Source: Buxus sempervirens (Eukaryota; Streptophyta; Magnoliopsida; Buxales; Buxaceae). Taken from it: a stretch of DNA of 64,000 nt. A program made the position numbers and the translations under genes. The notes beneath the pieces are model-generated. The model saw only the letters and a program-made list of their open reading frames with translations. It was not told the origin of the DNA and searched no databases. Every line of letters begins with the position of its first letter. Position 1 is the first letter of the stretch. Shown one piece after another: positions 24,601 to 36,599 of the stretch. The stretch is from NCBI GenBank assembly GCA_947561395.2, contig OX387184.1:8556001-8620000 (forward strand). The letters run 5' to 3'.

Positions 24601-27600
24601 ATGAGATAATGATATCTAAGTAATTACTTTCTGCAAATTTTTTGCCCAACATTAAATTAATAAACAACAACCAAACAATTAATGCACAATTTTATAGAGC
24701 AGTAAACAAAGTTTACAAGTCAAATGACTTCGCCTACATCCTCACTGCAGATCAATCCTTCAGAATCAAATAACGATTCCTGAAGCCTTCCCTCCACGCA
24801 TAAAGAATCAAGATATCGGAATAGATCACGTATTTTGAGTTTGCATCTTGAAATTTCTGAAGTGGCACTCTGAAGCTCCTTTTCTGGCTTAAGTTTTTCA
24901 AGGCTGCAAAATCAGAAAGAGTTTTATATTAAGCAAATGCATGCAACAGATACCTGACTAAAAGCTTCGAAGGATATATGCATAATTTTTGCAGTTATCA
25001 ATATCTTGCATATCATAGTGCACAAATGAAAAGATTGAGACCATCATTTTACCAACAACAGGAAGCAAGACAGACTAATAAAAATACTGTTACAATGATG
25101 ACACTGGGGTGCCCTCCGTGTGCTTCACGTCTTTATGCACTAGTCAATAGCACATTTATTTTAATTAATGCATATGGCCAAAAAATCAAACTAGCATAAT
25201 TACTCAATTAATTGACCAAGAACATTTATCATATTGCATCTGGCCCAAATATCACACTAATCACTCTAGAATAATTACTCAATTAATAGAACACTTTAAT
25301 ACAAGAAAATTTTAATGGGTCATGTGTATTAGCAATACACTATTTATAACAATAATATAGCCAAAAAAAAAAAAAAAAGCCCCCAGAAGCAAAGCTGGAA
25401 AAGCATCATTATCACTTTCAATACAACATGTCAACCGGCAAAACAATGGTTTTTCAAGGAAAGGAAACTCTTTCAAATGCCACTATCAGCACAGAGTTGG
25501 ACTGAGGATATCTTCATCGTTCCAGAATTTTCTTTAGACCAGAAATAATAAGAAGAAGACTGATTTCTATTCTCCAGGGCAACCAAATGCAGATTTTGAT
25601 TGGCCATGGATCATAAAATACAGACACAGAAAATTAACACCATAATACTTTTTCTAAAAAGTGAAATACTTACATACTTATTATCAGTTACTTGTAAGAT
25701 TGTATTTTTACTTATTTCATCATCATCATAAGCCAGTCCACCAAAATGAGGTTTTTTTTAACCTATTTCAAGCATTAATTATTCATGTATGGCGCGGTAA
25801 TTACCATGGTTGCTGACAAAGCTGACATTTGGAGGTTTGAACTTTGAAACATGTGGATAACAAGGGTAAATATCCTCAGTTGGACAGAACAAGAATCCAT
25901 ACTCTGCAACCAGTAACAATTCATTCACAAACCCATCAACATGTTCACTCAGATTGTTTGATGGCCACGGTGGATGCTAGGAGCCATTTCACTGGGGTAC
26001 TTCATTAATTTTGTACCAAGTTAAAAGCTATACAAAATAATTGTATTTTAAGTTTTTTTATGTTTTTAACATGACTCCAAAAGTCTGAAACCTCTATTCA
26101 ACCTACGGAGGGTATATAAATGAAATATCAATTAAAATCTCATGACATGCATGTGTGTGTTTGTGTCAGAAGCTGAAAATCACATTACTGCAAAAAGAAT
26201 TTACAAAAGGTGACCACACGAAGTGAATAAATGAGACAAAGAATGTGGGACAATTGGTTTTGGGAAGAGGAACAAGTGGAGTGGGTAGGTTGTCACACAC
26301 TAGCTTTAATCATAAATTTACTATTTTACTTCCATAGCCCCTGCTGTAGTCGCCATTTTCACACACAAATTTCTGGCCAGAACCTTCTTCACCATTCAAC
26401 CTACTCTTCATTAAACCTACACAATCGATACATTTTACAGCTAGGTTCCTCCCGAAACCATTCCCATGCTAAGAAGAAATAGAATTTCCTCTTTGCCTCT
26501 TCCCTCCTCAAAGGGAATCCATAAGAGCCAGCCTCCTGCTAATATAAGGAAAGGCTGCTTCAACCTTGCTAAAGTTTTCCCATTCTTTCACCAGAAGGTC
26601 CCAATATCTACAAGATGAAGCCCCAGAACAAGGAAGAATCCTCAAACAAGGGATCAGAAAGACCATAGAGAATGAACTGATCTCCCAACAAACAAGCCGC
26701 AAAGGCTCTGATCTTCCCCAGTATCCATAAAATTACACTTCTGACAGTTAATCCAAAAATGGCTTAAAAAATAGTGGAAATCCCTTAAAAGGTCCATCTT
26801 CTCAAGGGAAGCATCACAAAATAACTTTAAAATCATTTACAAACTTAAGGTGGGAAAACAGTGGGTCTCTCCCAAGCAACTTTTAAACATGAGATCATAT
26901 TTGTATTGGGATGTTCAGCTTCAAAAACAGAAGCATTGTAATGTTTTGACAGAATGATCAACACATAGCAGTGCTTTAAAACTGGACCGGATCCACCTGT
27001 CAACCACAAATCTCGATGTTCTGTTTAAACCTTAGACTGAGTAGGTTATTAAATCAGAATGAACTGAATCAAATTAGTATGGATCCAGCTCATCCACTTA
27101 GCATCATTCTGTATCTAGTGCAGTTCATAGTTTAAAAATGCCCCAATTAACACGGCCTTACGTGTCCAGCACCAAATCAATCTCAAAAACCAATCCCCTC
27201 CGCCTTCCTTTTGTACTGTCATCACATACCCTACAGTAAGCACATCATCAAAGATATGCTTCCTCGGGAAGTGCCTTAACAAGAATCTTGATATGACACA
27301 AGTTTCAACTTATTCACAAGAGGCTTTGTCAAAAAAAAATTTTGAATCTGAGAAAAGAGCCAACTGGACTACCAAGTCATTCAATTCCTCAACACCTTCT
27401 GATTTGAGGATGACAGTTGTGGACCAAGGCATTTGTCACTTGACCTGGAATCCAGAAACCCCCGGTCTGATGTAAACATAGATGAAGAATGTTAAAATCT
27501 TGACCTGCAATCCAGAACCCCCAGTCTGATGTGAACAAGGATGAAGAATGTTAAAATCTTGTCTCCTTTTGTTTTGACAGCTAGAAACTCAAAGTCTTAG

Positions 27601-28610
27601 CAACTTCAACTGGGATTCTGCATGTTATTATGGGCTGTTTTCTGAATTCTGATATTTGAATATCTATTGACAACACCAGAAATCTGATCCCATTGAGGTG
27701 ACTTCATCCGTTAAATAAGCAGTATGAGCATGTTCAAGTGTTCTTCAGCATGTGATTTCCAGTTTATTCAATAATGTGCAAAAATTTATTCTACCAACTA
27801 CTGTAGGAAATATTTAAACCAAAATAACCCAACAAGAAAAGAGAGAAACAAAGGCAAAAATTAATGTGAGAACGAAAGATGGATGGTTGTATTTAATACC
27901 TCCATCTATAATAAACACTGGAAAACAATAATAGATACAATTACATACACTTAACTAACATAAGTATGCACACAGTGTTTTAACAGGTTGCATCAGGCTT
28001 TCTCATCAAATAATTTTAAGCATGATCACGAGACAAAGTGAGTGTCAAAATTATGATAAAAGCCCCAAAAGTAAATAAAAAGCTTTACACGTTAAGATAC
28101 ATACTTTTGTCCCTTCCAGCCTTCACCAGAATAAGCACTGATGAAACTCTGCTGGTAGCTCATTCGATTCAACAAGTACCTTATACGCCTTCTGGTTCTC
28201 GAATAATCATTATTCAATGTTTTCTGTCTATTCTTCTTCTTCTTTCCTCTACTCGCTCTCGGAGCACTATCATTTTCAACATTGTTAACCGGATCAGGGG
28301 CTTTAGGAATCCCACGTGACCTTGACCTAAGAACCCTACCACTACCAACTAAAGATCTCAACATATATTTTCTTTCTGTTGATTTTGAAGCTGTGCGATT
28401 CCCCCTGCATCGTGATATACTAGAATGTTTTGTTGCCTTCTTTGATGGAATTTCAACATTAATGGCACTGGATCCTGCAATCTTAGTTTCATTTGATCTG
28501 CTTTGTGCATCTTTTGTTGCAAGGTCAAATTTTCGTACTGATGCACTTTGTTCAGGGCTTGAACTTGACCTGCTAATACTACTTTTCTGTGCTGGAGAAG
28601 CAGTGTCCAT
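18810..28610 (-). CDS. HAT3.1: PHD finger and homeodomain transcription factor (HAT3.1/PRHA type)
   Basis: Nuclear chromatin/DNA-binding protein of the plant PHD-homeodomain family. Exons: 28105-28610, 24738-24903, 24472-24595, 24264-24376, 23624-24172, 21004-21339, 19337-19426, 18810-19262. All junctions are GT-AG and in frame; 2337 nt, 778 aa. The basic N-terminus leads to the family block [18 protein letters not shown] (near 150-168). The PHD finger is Cys227, Cys230, Cys244, Cys248, His253, Cys256, Cys275, Cys278 (C4-H-C3). An acidic region has two copies of [10 protein letters not shown] (exon 5). The homeodomain (about 587-642) spans exons 6-8 and includes [11 protein letters not shown] and [12 protein letters not shown]. 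The tail is Lys/Ser-rich. The start is the ATG at 28610, with an in-frame stop a few codons upstream. Intron 1 is 3.2 kb and holds LINE debris. Confidence 0.93.
21643..21672. repeat. (CA)n microsatellite
   Basis: About 15 uninterrupted CA units in intron 5 of the PHD-homeodomain gene, inside or beside a LINE fragment. Confidence 0.95.
21745..22306 (-). mobile_element. RTE-clade LINE fragment in an intron
   Basis: On the minus strand, peptide [19 protein letters not shown] then [10 protein letters not shown] (22064-22306) matches the C-terminal end of plant RTE-type reverse-transcriptase polyproteins. Further on, [19 protein letters not shown] then [13 protein letters not shown] (about 21760-21870) is the conserved tail of the same proteins. 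The two parts are separated by non-matching sequence. It is a degraded fragment in intron 5 of the PHD-homeodomain gene. Confidence 0.7.
22310..23360. other. Intron sequence with unrecognised open frame
   Basis: Remainder of intron 5. A plus-strand frame at 22753-23097 is open for 114 codons, but I do not recognise its product and it shows no splice or motif support. It may be retroelement debris. Confidence 0.4.
23365..23430. repeat. (TATG)n/(TG)n compound microsatellite
   Basis: Runs of TATG then TG then TATG units in intron 5 of the PHD-homeodomain gene. It creates artefactual Cys/Val/Tyr-rich open frames. Confidence 0.95.
26508..26836 (-). mobile_element. Degraded L1-type LINE fragment
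   Basis: In intron 1 of the PHD-homeodomain gene, minus-strand peptides [16 protein letters not shown] and WINCQKCNF, and in another frame WDLLVKEWE then RRLALMDSL, resemble the palm-to-thumb region of plant L1 reverse transcriptases (TLIFCDA..., W...GRLTLIKS). Frameshifts separate the pieces. Recognition is by pattern only. Confidence 0.45.
27439..27557. repeat. Two-copy 60-bp tandem repeat
   Basis: CTTGACCTGGAATCCAGAA ... GAAGAATGTTAAAAT occurs twice in a row (27439-27498 and 27499-27557) with a few differences. It lies in intron 1 of the PHD-homeodomain gene. Confidence 0.85.
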
Positions 28611-29035
28611 ACGCTTGGCTGTATATATGTTCAAAGCTCTAGTAAGATAAACAACTTGCCAGAACAATTATTCAAATATGAGGAGTCTTTTCTGCGAAGC
28701 CTGCAATGGGGTAAAATTACAATTTAAAACCTAGTGTTGCATAAAGGGATTCAATCCAAACTTACAGAATAATCTCTTGATAACAACAACAATGCAACCT
28801 GAACTTGAAATCTAATCAATTTTATAGGGATACAAATTCCGGTGTTTTAAGATTTTAACCAATATCCTGCACAAGAAACGAACTACAACATCTCAAAAAA
28901 AAAAAAAAAAAACAGAAAAAGAAAAAAATATTAGCCCAGGAGGATGAAAATAGATAGCTTCAAGTAAACATTATAAGGAAAGTTTTAAAAAGGTATTAAC
29001 TTATTAGTGAATATGTTGTGTTTATGTGCGTATTT

Positions 29036-29148
29036 CAACAAGTAGAATTTACTACACTCGGGATGATAAGGAATATTCCTTATGTGCATTAATTAGGATA
29101 AGATTTTTACATTATTATCATCCCGAGTGTAGTAAATTCTACTTGTTG
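29036..29148. repeat. Perfect 34-bp inverted repeat (hairpin)
   Basis: Arms 29036-29069 and 29115-29148 are perfect inverse complements, beginning CAACAAGTAGAATTTACTAC, with a 45-nt AT-rich loop. It lies upstream of the PHD-homeodomain start codon, in the presumed 5' UTR intron. It could be a very young MITE. If transcribed, it would fold into a near-perfect double strand. Confidence 0.9.
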
Positions 29149-29149
29149 A

Positions 29150-30508
29150 GCTTTCGTGCTCACCCCTTATGCAAACATTTTTCAGGCCACGTTAGAAGTT
29201 GAAGAAAGCTGCCTGCTCGAGTATCTGGTACACTTATGAGCAAGGTTGAGTTCTGATCCTATTTAGGGCATGACACACTTCAAATAAAATTTCACCAAAA
29301 GGAAACTCCAAACACAAAAGGCAGCTTTGCAATGAGGAAACAAACAAGTGACCAATGTCACTTCTAAAACACTCGCGCACACGCACACACAAAAAAGGTT
29401 CTAAAAACATCCAAGTTCGTTTTTTAAGTAGCTGGGCTCCTAGGTGATGCTTAGGCAATAACCATGGTTGACCTCCATAGCATCATTGGTTAGCACAGGT
29501 CAATCTTGGCAAATCTTCTAGTGCCCATGAGACCAAGAGAGCAGCCTGCATCAAGCATTCACATGGGAGACCAAAGCTTTGCTGACGATCTTAAGCCGAT
29601 GATAGCGTAATGGGAGGCAGGCCAACAATAATAAGCTCATTGATCCATACACATTTTCTTCAGGGGATTCCGCTTAGAAAAGGATAGAAGACTATTGTGA
29701 AAAAAGAAGGTAGTTTGACAAAGTTGGAAGAGCCTACGAGTCATCAAGAGCAAAAAAATCATATTGGACAACAGGAAACCACCACCCAGCAAAGGAGACA
29801 ACAAAAACATTTTTAGGATCTAAGTTTCCATTACAATAATATGTAATAGGCTTCCTGCTTATTCTAATCGTCAAAGCAAATCAGTTCAACACAAAGACAT
29901 CTACAAGTCTCAATTCTTCAGTGTCTCCATAAAGGAAGCTTGAAGAGACTGAAATTCATTGCACCGCCAAAACGCACAATGACACGAGAAGAAAACTTGT
30001 ACAGGGTCAAGCTTCAAACACCATGGTTGCAGCTTTCAAATAAAAACACCTATCTGGGATATTCTCTCCCGACGAGACGGCAACGTACTACCACAATTCC
30101 TGACTACCCGTCTTTCAGATATTCCTCCAAGGAATCTGAATCGCGCCAAGAAAGTGACAGACCACAACATTCTGAAGCCTATGAACTGAAAATTTTTGAC
30201 ATAAAAAATCAAAATAGAAACTTATAGATCAATGCAAGTCGCTCCACACATTCAATATCGACCGGCTCTCATTGCTTAACCTCACAATCTAAAACTTCAA
30301 ACCTTAATGCCACTATTTAGGGCTGAATATTTACTAGTCCATAAAGAGCAAAAAAAACAGTATACCGCCAAAGGACAACTTCATTTATCACGCACTCCAT
30401 CAAAACACAGACAAGAAACAGGAGAAGAAGTAAATGGGCGAGTAGCAAAATTAGGTTAAATATTTTCCAACAAAACAAAAATAAAAAAGAAAAAAGTGGT
30501 AAGGTTAC
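29150..30508. other. Presumed 5' UTR intron of the PHD-homeodomain gene
   Basis: No supported gene. A 95-codon plus-strand frame at 29940-30227 has no recognisable motif and I do not annotate it. A strong minus-strand donor (AG|GTAACC, at 30507-30508) and acceptors near 28691-28701 suggest that this is an intron. Confidence 0.4.
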
Positions 30509-30980
30509 CTCTATCGTTCCCCTCGATCCATCATTCTCCACAAAACTTCTCCCAAGGATAGAGGAGGGAAGGATTCAGATCGGCAAAACGGAAGGCAATG
30601 CAAAACGGCAGAAAATCTCGGAATCGAAAGCAAGAAGGAATCAGATTGAATGGTTTCCCGCTCTTGGGATCGAATCCCAGACTAATTTCCCCTCTTTTCC
30701 TCGAAAGCCCTGCGATCAACTCTGGAACTGCGTTTATTATCGGTGTTGTCGTCGATTTTTCTGTTCCCGAGATTTCTCTAAGACCACAGAAGGTAGCGGT
30801 GGTCCGACGTGGCGTATGGTGCCGGTTTAGCGGTGCTTGCTCAAACGACGTAGAGTGGCGGATGACCCACGCCGTTCTGTGGGATACTATGGGACTGGGG
30901 TATGTGATAGTGTCGTCCTTCACGTCACACCAAGATTCTATATGGGAATATCTGGACCGTCCATCAGAACTCAAAAGGTA
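30509..30980 (-). promoter_or_regulatory. Putative 5' UTR exon and promoter of the PHD-homeodomain gene
   Basis: GC-richer than the flanks, with a good minus-strand splice donor at its low edge, and located upstream of a CDS preceded by an acceptor near 28700. Both strands are open here for over 120 codons, but neither reads like a protein. First-exon/promoter identity is inference. Confidence 0.4.
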
Positions 30981-31537
30981 ATGTGATGATGATCCGTTGA
31001 TTCCGACGTTTGTTCAGTTGAAGCATGGAAAGTGCTTTCGGGAACCGTTCGGTGTCACGAAGATTTGTCAAGGGCGTTCTTATCCCTTTCTTTTCCAGAG
31101 AATGAAAAAGAGCGTAATCAGAAGTGCAGAGAAAAGGAAGAAATGTTTAGAGAGAAGGGCAAATTCGTTTGTTTAAACTTGAAAGTGCTTAAAGGGGAGA
31201 ACTTGTTTGGTTTAAATGAAGGAAAATGAGATTTTCTCTCCCTTTTTTCTTTTTGAGGTTGTGTTTGGAGCCTTGGATTTAAGAAGAAAAGAAAAGAAAT
31301 CCCAAAGGGAAATGAAATGAAGGGAAAAGAAATGAAATAAAGGTAATTTCTGTTGTTTGGTTTGCTAGAGAAAAGAAAGAAGAAATTTTTTAAGAAATCA
31401 CTTTCTGCTGTTTGGTTGTTTACAAAGAAAATCATAAAGAAAATCAAACAGTTATTTTGACTTTTTGATTTTGTAATTGATGTTAAAAGAGCATAATTTA
31501 TAACTTTTTTATACGATGAACCATAGCCTTCCAATTA

Positions 31538-31760
31538 CACTAAAAAGGGTACTCTTTTAGCGGTAGATGAGGACCGCCGCTAAAAGTTAGATTCCCGCTG
31601 CTAAAGGTGTCCACCACCAATTGGCCCGTCACCGAATTATGCCACTAAAAAACCCATTTTTTTAAATAAATAAATATATATAACGCCCTACGTCCCAGAC
31701 CGACAAATAGGAGAGGATTTCTTGGTGTTTCATAAGTTTAGCGGCCACTAAAAATGCAAT
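31538..31760. mobile_element. CACTA (En/Spm) transposon terminus
   Basis: Starts CACTAAAAAGGGTACTC, followed by subterminal words TTTTAGCGG and CCGCTAAAAG in both orientations and again TTTAGCGGCC near 31738. A CACTA terminus with TTAGCGGC-type subterminal repeats is characteristic of plant En/Spm elements. I did not find the opposite TAGTG end, so it may be a fragment. Confidence 0.65.
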
Positions 31761-34259
31761 TTTGAATGTTATTTTTTTTTTAATGGTGTTTTTAAAAAAC
31801 TCCCACAAAGGCACCATTCTTCACCTTCTTTTATATATCTATCAAGACCTTTAATTAATTTATAAAATAATTCAAAGAATATATACAAACATTCATATAA
31901 TTTTGTACCTGTCAACAATTGTAATATAACAGCAATTTATGATACTTTGATAGAAATATGAAGTACAAATGAAATGTAATATTTTGACATCCAAAATTAT
32001 TTATATGTTGCAAAGGAAAATTTCATACAATAAGTTCATTTTGTTCTTGTAAAAAAAAGAAAAAGAACTAAGAATAGTCTATTTCAGCTTTCCACCATTG
32101 CTCATTTATTTGACGGTTGCGTATGAGAAGAATGTATCTCTACACCTCCTTGTTCTTGTAATGAAACATCAAAATAAGGAAAGTTAATGGCTTCCACAAG
32201 TTGTACGAGCTTGAAGCAAACAATGTTCCCTAAACATTTCTCAGACACTGGATGGAGGATAAAAAACATTTCTCATATATTATGTTCCATGTATGACAAG
32301 GGGCCTCCTAAATGCCCTGTACATAGTTGCCCATCAGCTAGGAGTCTCCTTCCATACACAGATCTCATATGCCACCTTGCCCGGCAAAGAGGCTTGACGA
32401 AGGCCATATCAAAGAGAAGCATGCCTGTGCCATGATAATGGAGCTATTGCCCAAAAAACTAGACAAACAATGAAAATAGGTAACCAGAAGCACGTTGAAG
32501 CACAAAACCATCAGCAACTTCCCTGTTCTGCTACACTGAATTCAAACAGGAGATCCACCAGAGGTGGAGGAAGTGGGTCCCAAAATATCAAGACTTGGTG
32601 ACTGCTTGCTTGACCTACAACAAGAAAAGTAGGATTGGGCTTCAGTTGAACAATAAAAGCATTGCTATACTTTCAAATTTACCAAAGAATACTAGCTACT
32701 TATTTCACTGTCCTGACGACCATAGGTCAATTTGAGAATAATCTTTTTGTTGGTAGAGTCATACCAAATACATTCCTTAATCCTTAGATATGATAACCCT
32801 TTCTGTTATGGAGTAGCAAAACAAGCTGCCAAATAAAAGTGAGAGCATGGTGATGATGGGTAGATACTGAAGCCTACAGATTCAATTTAAGAAGGATGCT
32901 TATTTATGTTTTAGGTCCATGACAATAAAAAAATTGCAAATTTAAAGATGAGTAGCCATCATTAGACCATATGAGTATAACTCTGCCTATGTCTCTTGTC
33001 TATGCATGTCCACAAATTTTTGCAAAAAATATTGACTAGATGCTCCTTTTACTCTCGTATACTTTCATAACAAACCATAAATATAGCACATCCATATCAC
33101 CAGATAAGTATAGAAATAACATTAGTCATGAAACATGGTAAAATAGGTTGATCTTAGTACCAATAGGTTAATTAGTAATAGAGACAGTGTAGTTCTATCA
33201 GTTAAATAATGACTGCATAGAGGCATAGGTCATAATAGTCATACGTTAAATTGAGGAAGTGCACACAATCTAATATATTTCCAGACATAGGCACACCAAA
33301 ATAGAGACAGCAAAACATGACTTTAAATATGTACTCAAAAGCTTCACAAGAAAGATGTCGGATTTTGAATACATGAAAATATGTGTAGATTAACATTAAG
33401 CTTGCCATGCCATGCTATCAAACTATGAGATTATAGTTCATAAACATGAAATCTCAATTCCGATCAATACTCTCTCAAGTAAACTCAATCACTTGGCTTG
33501 ACCTAACTCAAAATTATTTGACTGGATCAAGTCAAGAGATGAGGAAGACATTGTTGAAATTTGATTGACTGTCTTTGAAGGAGACTAAGCTGTAAAAAAG
33601 TTAAACTTGAAACATTATTAACTCAACGAAGTTTTGGTTCAACTCCGTGAGTTTTAAAACAGGGCATGAGATCTTCATGCATAAAAATTAATTTGATAGA
33701 AAGAGAAAAAAATTGGAAAAAAAGAGCAAATGACAAGTATATGAATGTTTCCTCATACATACATGATAGTTAGCCAATTTTCCTCAGATGTACATATGGA
33801 ATGGAAACAAATACTTCCATTCAAATTCACCTTTTCCTGTTCAACTTACTGGGTAAGTCATAAAAAGCCAAACATCAATCATAAAGGCTTTCTTTTCCAG
33901 CCTTTTCACATGAAATCATTTATTTATAAAGAATGTTATAAATTGGCGAGCAACATTCATCAATTTGGATGGATTTTTTAAACAAAAAACAAGAGTTTCT
34001 GGTTCTGTCATTTCAGTAAATGAACATCTTCTAACCCTCGAGCAGCACATTTACTCTGTGTTATCTCATGGGAATCCAAGGTGCAATGTACATAAGAAAT
34101 CAAACTTGGAATTTCTATATCGCAACATAGTCAAGACACGGATCCATCCAAAGACAAAGAGTAACATGAGAGCAGAAACTTCAAAAATAATGACAAGGAT
34201 TAACATGAGAGCCATTAGAATATTTCCATTTCATAGAAAAAAATAACGATATCTACTAC

Positions 34260-34437
34260 AAATCTTGACCAAAACAGAGCAAAAAAAAAAAACGTTAGAT
34301 TGGTGGAGGAAAAAGAGAAAGATTGTATTGAAACATGGAGAAAAGATAGATTACATTCGGGGAAAATACAAATCTTGACCACGGCAAAGTAAATACATGT
34401 TAGATTTATGTGGAGGAAAGAGAGAAAGATCGTATTA
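34260..34437. repeat. Diverged tandem duplication, 110-bp period
   Basis: AATCTTGACCA ... TTAGATT ... GGAGGAAA.AGAGAAAGAT recurs 110 bases later (34261 and 34371). Confidence 0.7.
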
Positions 34438-34969
34438 GTGGCTCTCAATAGTTTACCTCCTTTCCTCCACGGCAGAATAAATCCCAACGATAAAGAGAAA
34501 AGTGGAAATGGGGTTTTCTTCCTGATTTTTAACAAGGAAGAATGAGTTGAGTGAGGCGAAAGCTTCTCTTCTATGCTTCGATTACAACCTTGCAAGAAAC
34601 AACCAACCAGCAGCAGCTCAGAGCTTCTTTGAGAAATAAAAAAATGGAGGCATTACAGTGTAGCATGGCGACCTAGACGACTTGGATAACTTTTCACTCT
34701 TCGAGAGATTACAGTGATTGTGAGTGAAGAGAAGGTGAGCGAAGAAGAGAAGCACGTTCAGAGAAGAAGGTCGAGGAGAGTGAGCGAGACTCGTCATGCC
34801 TTTTCCACGAAGCCTCGATACTTTCGTTTCTCCCTAAATCCCTTGGTTTTTTGAGAGAAAATTTTTTAAGAAGGGAAAGAAAATCTTTAGTCAAATTTTC
34901 TTTCCTTTTCCCTCCATAAGAGATTTCTTAGCATTCACCAAATAGGAGAAAAGACTTTTTTGCTTGTTT

Positions 34970-36062
34970 CTTTTCTCTTCTCCCCAAATCCAAGCCTCCA
35001 AACACAGCCTCAAATGTAAAACATACTCTCTCCAAAAAAGTAAGAATTTTGAAAGATAAGAAAATCCATCATCACTTATCACTATTCACACCACCCACTC
35101 ATTTCACCACTAACACCATCCACCACCACCACAACCCATTACCCATCATCACCACCACCCACCATCGTCTACCACCACCACTCGCCACCACTGCCTTCTA
35201 ACACCCACCACCAACCATTGCCCGCTACCACTGTCAACCACTACCACCCATCACCACCACCACCGCCCACCACCACCATCATTGCTGCCACCCCACCAAC
35301 CCTACCAACACTCGCCCACTGTTTTATTAAAATATATTTTTCTTTTCTTCTTATTTCTCATCTAATCCAAACATCGGAAAAGGAAAGAAAATCAGTATTT
35401 TTCTTTCCTTTTTAGTTTTTTTTTTCTTTTCTTCCAAAATCCAGAGCCTTGGATTTGGGGAGAAAAGAAAAGAAAATGCTAAAATTTTCTTTTCTCTTGT
35501 TTGGTTTAAATGAAGGAAAATAAGATATTTTCTTCAAATTTTCTCTCCATCTTTCTCTCCAATGTAAAAAATTTTTTCTTCAAAAAGGTAGGAATTTTGA
35601 AATAAAAGAAAATTCACCATCATTTATTACTATTCACACTACCTACCCACCCCACCACTACAATCCACCACCCACCATCATCTACCACCACCACCACCCA
35701 TCACCACCACCCACCACCACCGCTCGCCATTGCCAATCACCACCACTAGCCGCCACCACCACCCACGACCACCCGACACCACCACCACCCACCAGTCTCC
35801 ACCATCGCCCACCATCTCCCACCACTACCACCGACCACCACCACCATTAGCCGCTGCCACTATCACCCGGCAACACCACCACTCACCGCCACCCGGCACC
35901 ACCACCCAAACCCATCATCTTACTAAAATATAATTTTCTTTTCTTCTCATTTCTCATCTCATCCAAACATCAGAAAAGGAAAGAAAATCAGTATTTTCCT
36001 TTTCTTTTCTTTTTTAGTTTTCTTTTCTTTTTCTCTCCAAATCCAAGGCTCCAAACACAGCC
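34970..36062. mobile_element. Composite of (CCA)n inverted-repeat elements
   Basis: A right terminus (AAATCCAAGCCTCCAAACA then CAGCC, ending 35010) is followed by element interior with a CCA run (about 35090-35325). Next comes a fused right/left terminus near 35435-35460 (CCAAAATCCA then GAGCCTTGGATTTGGGG), a second interior with a CCA run (about 35640-35915), and a complete right terminus ending 36062. Interior words match the element at 4942-5457. Confidence 0.65.
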
Positions 36063-36599
36063 TAAGGATATTTTTGGAAGAAAGTATTTATGAACATTAA
36101 AATAAAAGTTTTGTCAATTATTTTAAAAAGGTATCATTAATTGTTAATTACAAAGAATGAAATGATCGAATCTGAATTATTAACTTCAAGAAAAAAAGGG
36201 AATTTGGGTTTTTATCGATAATTTTTTAAAATAATTCAGATTTAGTTGGTCAATTCGTAAAAATTAAGAATTAGTGATACGTTTTTAAAATAATTAGGAA
36301 ACAGTGTCATTTTACTATTAGTGAAGAATTTCTTCCAAAAATACCCTCAAAATTTATAAGTAATGAAATGACACTGATTCTTAATTATTTTAAAAAAGTA
36401 TCACTTATTGTCAATTTTCAAGAATTGTCCGACTGAATATGAATTATTTTGAAAAAGTTACACTAAAAACCCAATTTTCCAAAAAACGAAAAAAGAATCT
36501 GAATTATTTAAAAAAGTACCATTAAAATCTAATTTTCCCTACAGTGAATTGCAAACCATTTCACCTTTTGACCATGTGGCAGGGTTGAAATCTGCTGAG
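36063..36599. repeat. AT-rich dispersed repeat words
   Basis: Multiple imperfect copies of GAATTATTTTAAAAAAGTAT and related words, some inverted, also seen near 15480-15600 and 55960-56060. It is a degenerate dispersed repeat of unknown family; no gene is seen. Confidence 0.5.

Larger units (their letters stand above)
31000..36599. other. Gene-poor, transposon-rich interval
   Basis: No open frame here has recognisable motifs or splice-supported extension. The interval holds a terminal inverted repeat of the (CCA)n family near 31253, a CACTA terminus at 31538, a 110-bp tandem duplication at 34260-34437, and a composite of (CCA)n elements at 34970-36062. A 31253-35011 span bounded by opposite-facing family termini could be one large element, but nested separate insertions are equally likely. 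Confidence 0.5.

Noticed and set aside
28611-28667. Possible longer N-terminus of the PHD-homeodomain protein
   Set aside because: The extension begins with TTG rather than ATG, and an in-frame TAA precedes it. The ATG at 28610 is the first.
29036-29148. Annotating the hairpin as a microRNA gene
   Set aside because: The perfect 34-bp stem could equally be a young MITE, and no mature-RNA evidence can be seen in sequence alone.
30655-30685. tRNA-like B-box word (GGATCGAATCCC)
   Set aside because: No A box and no cloverleaf pairing could be found around it.
30531-30981. Long open frames on both strands (147 and 127 codons)
   Set aside because: No motif on either strand. The region fits a GC-rich promoter and 5' UTR of the PHD-homeodomain gene.
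35218-35933. Thr/Pro/His-rich frames
   Set aside because: Same CCA-array artefact as at 5101-5552.
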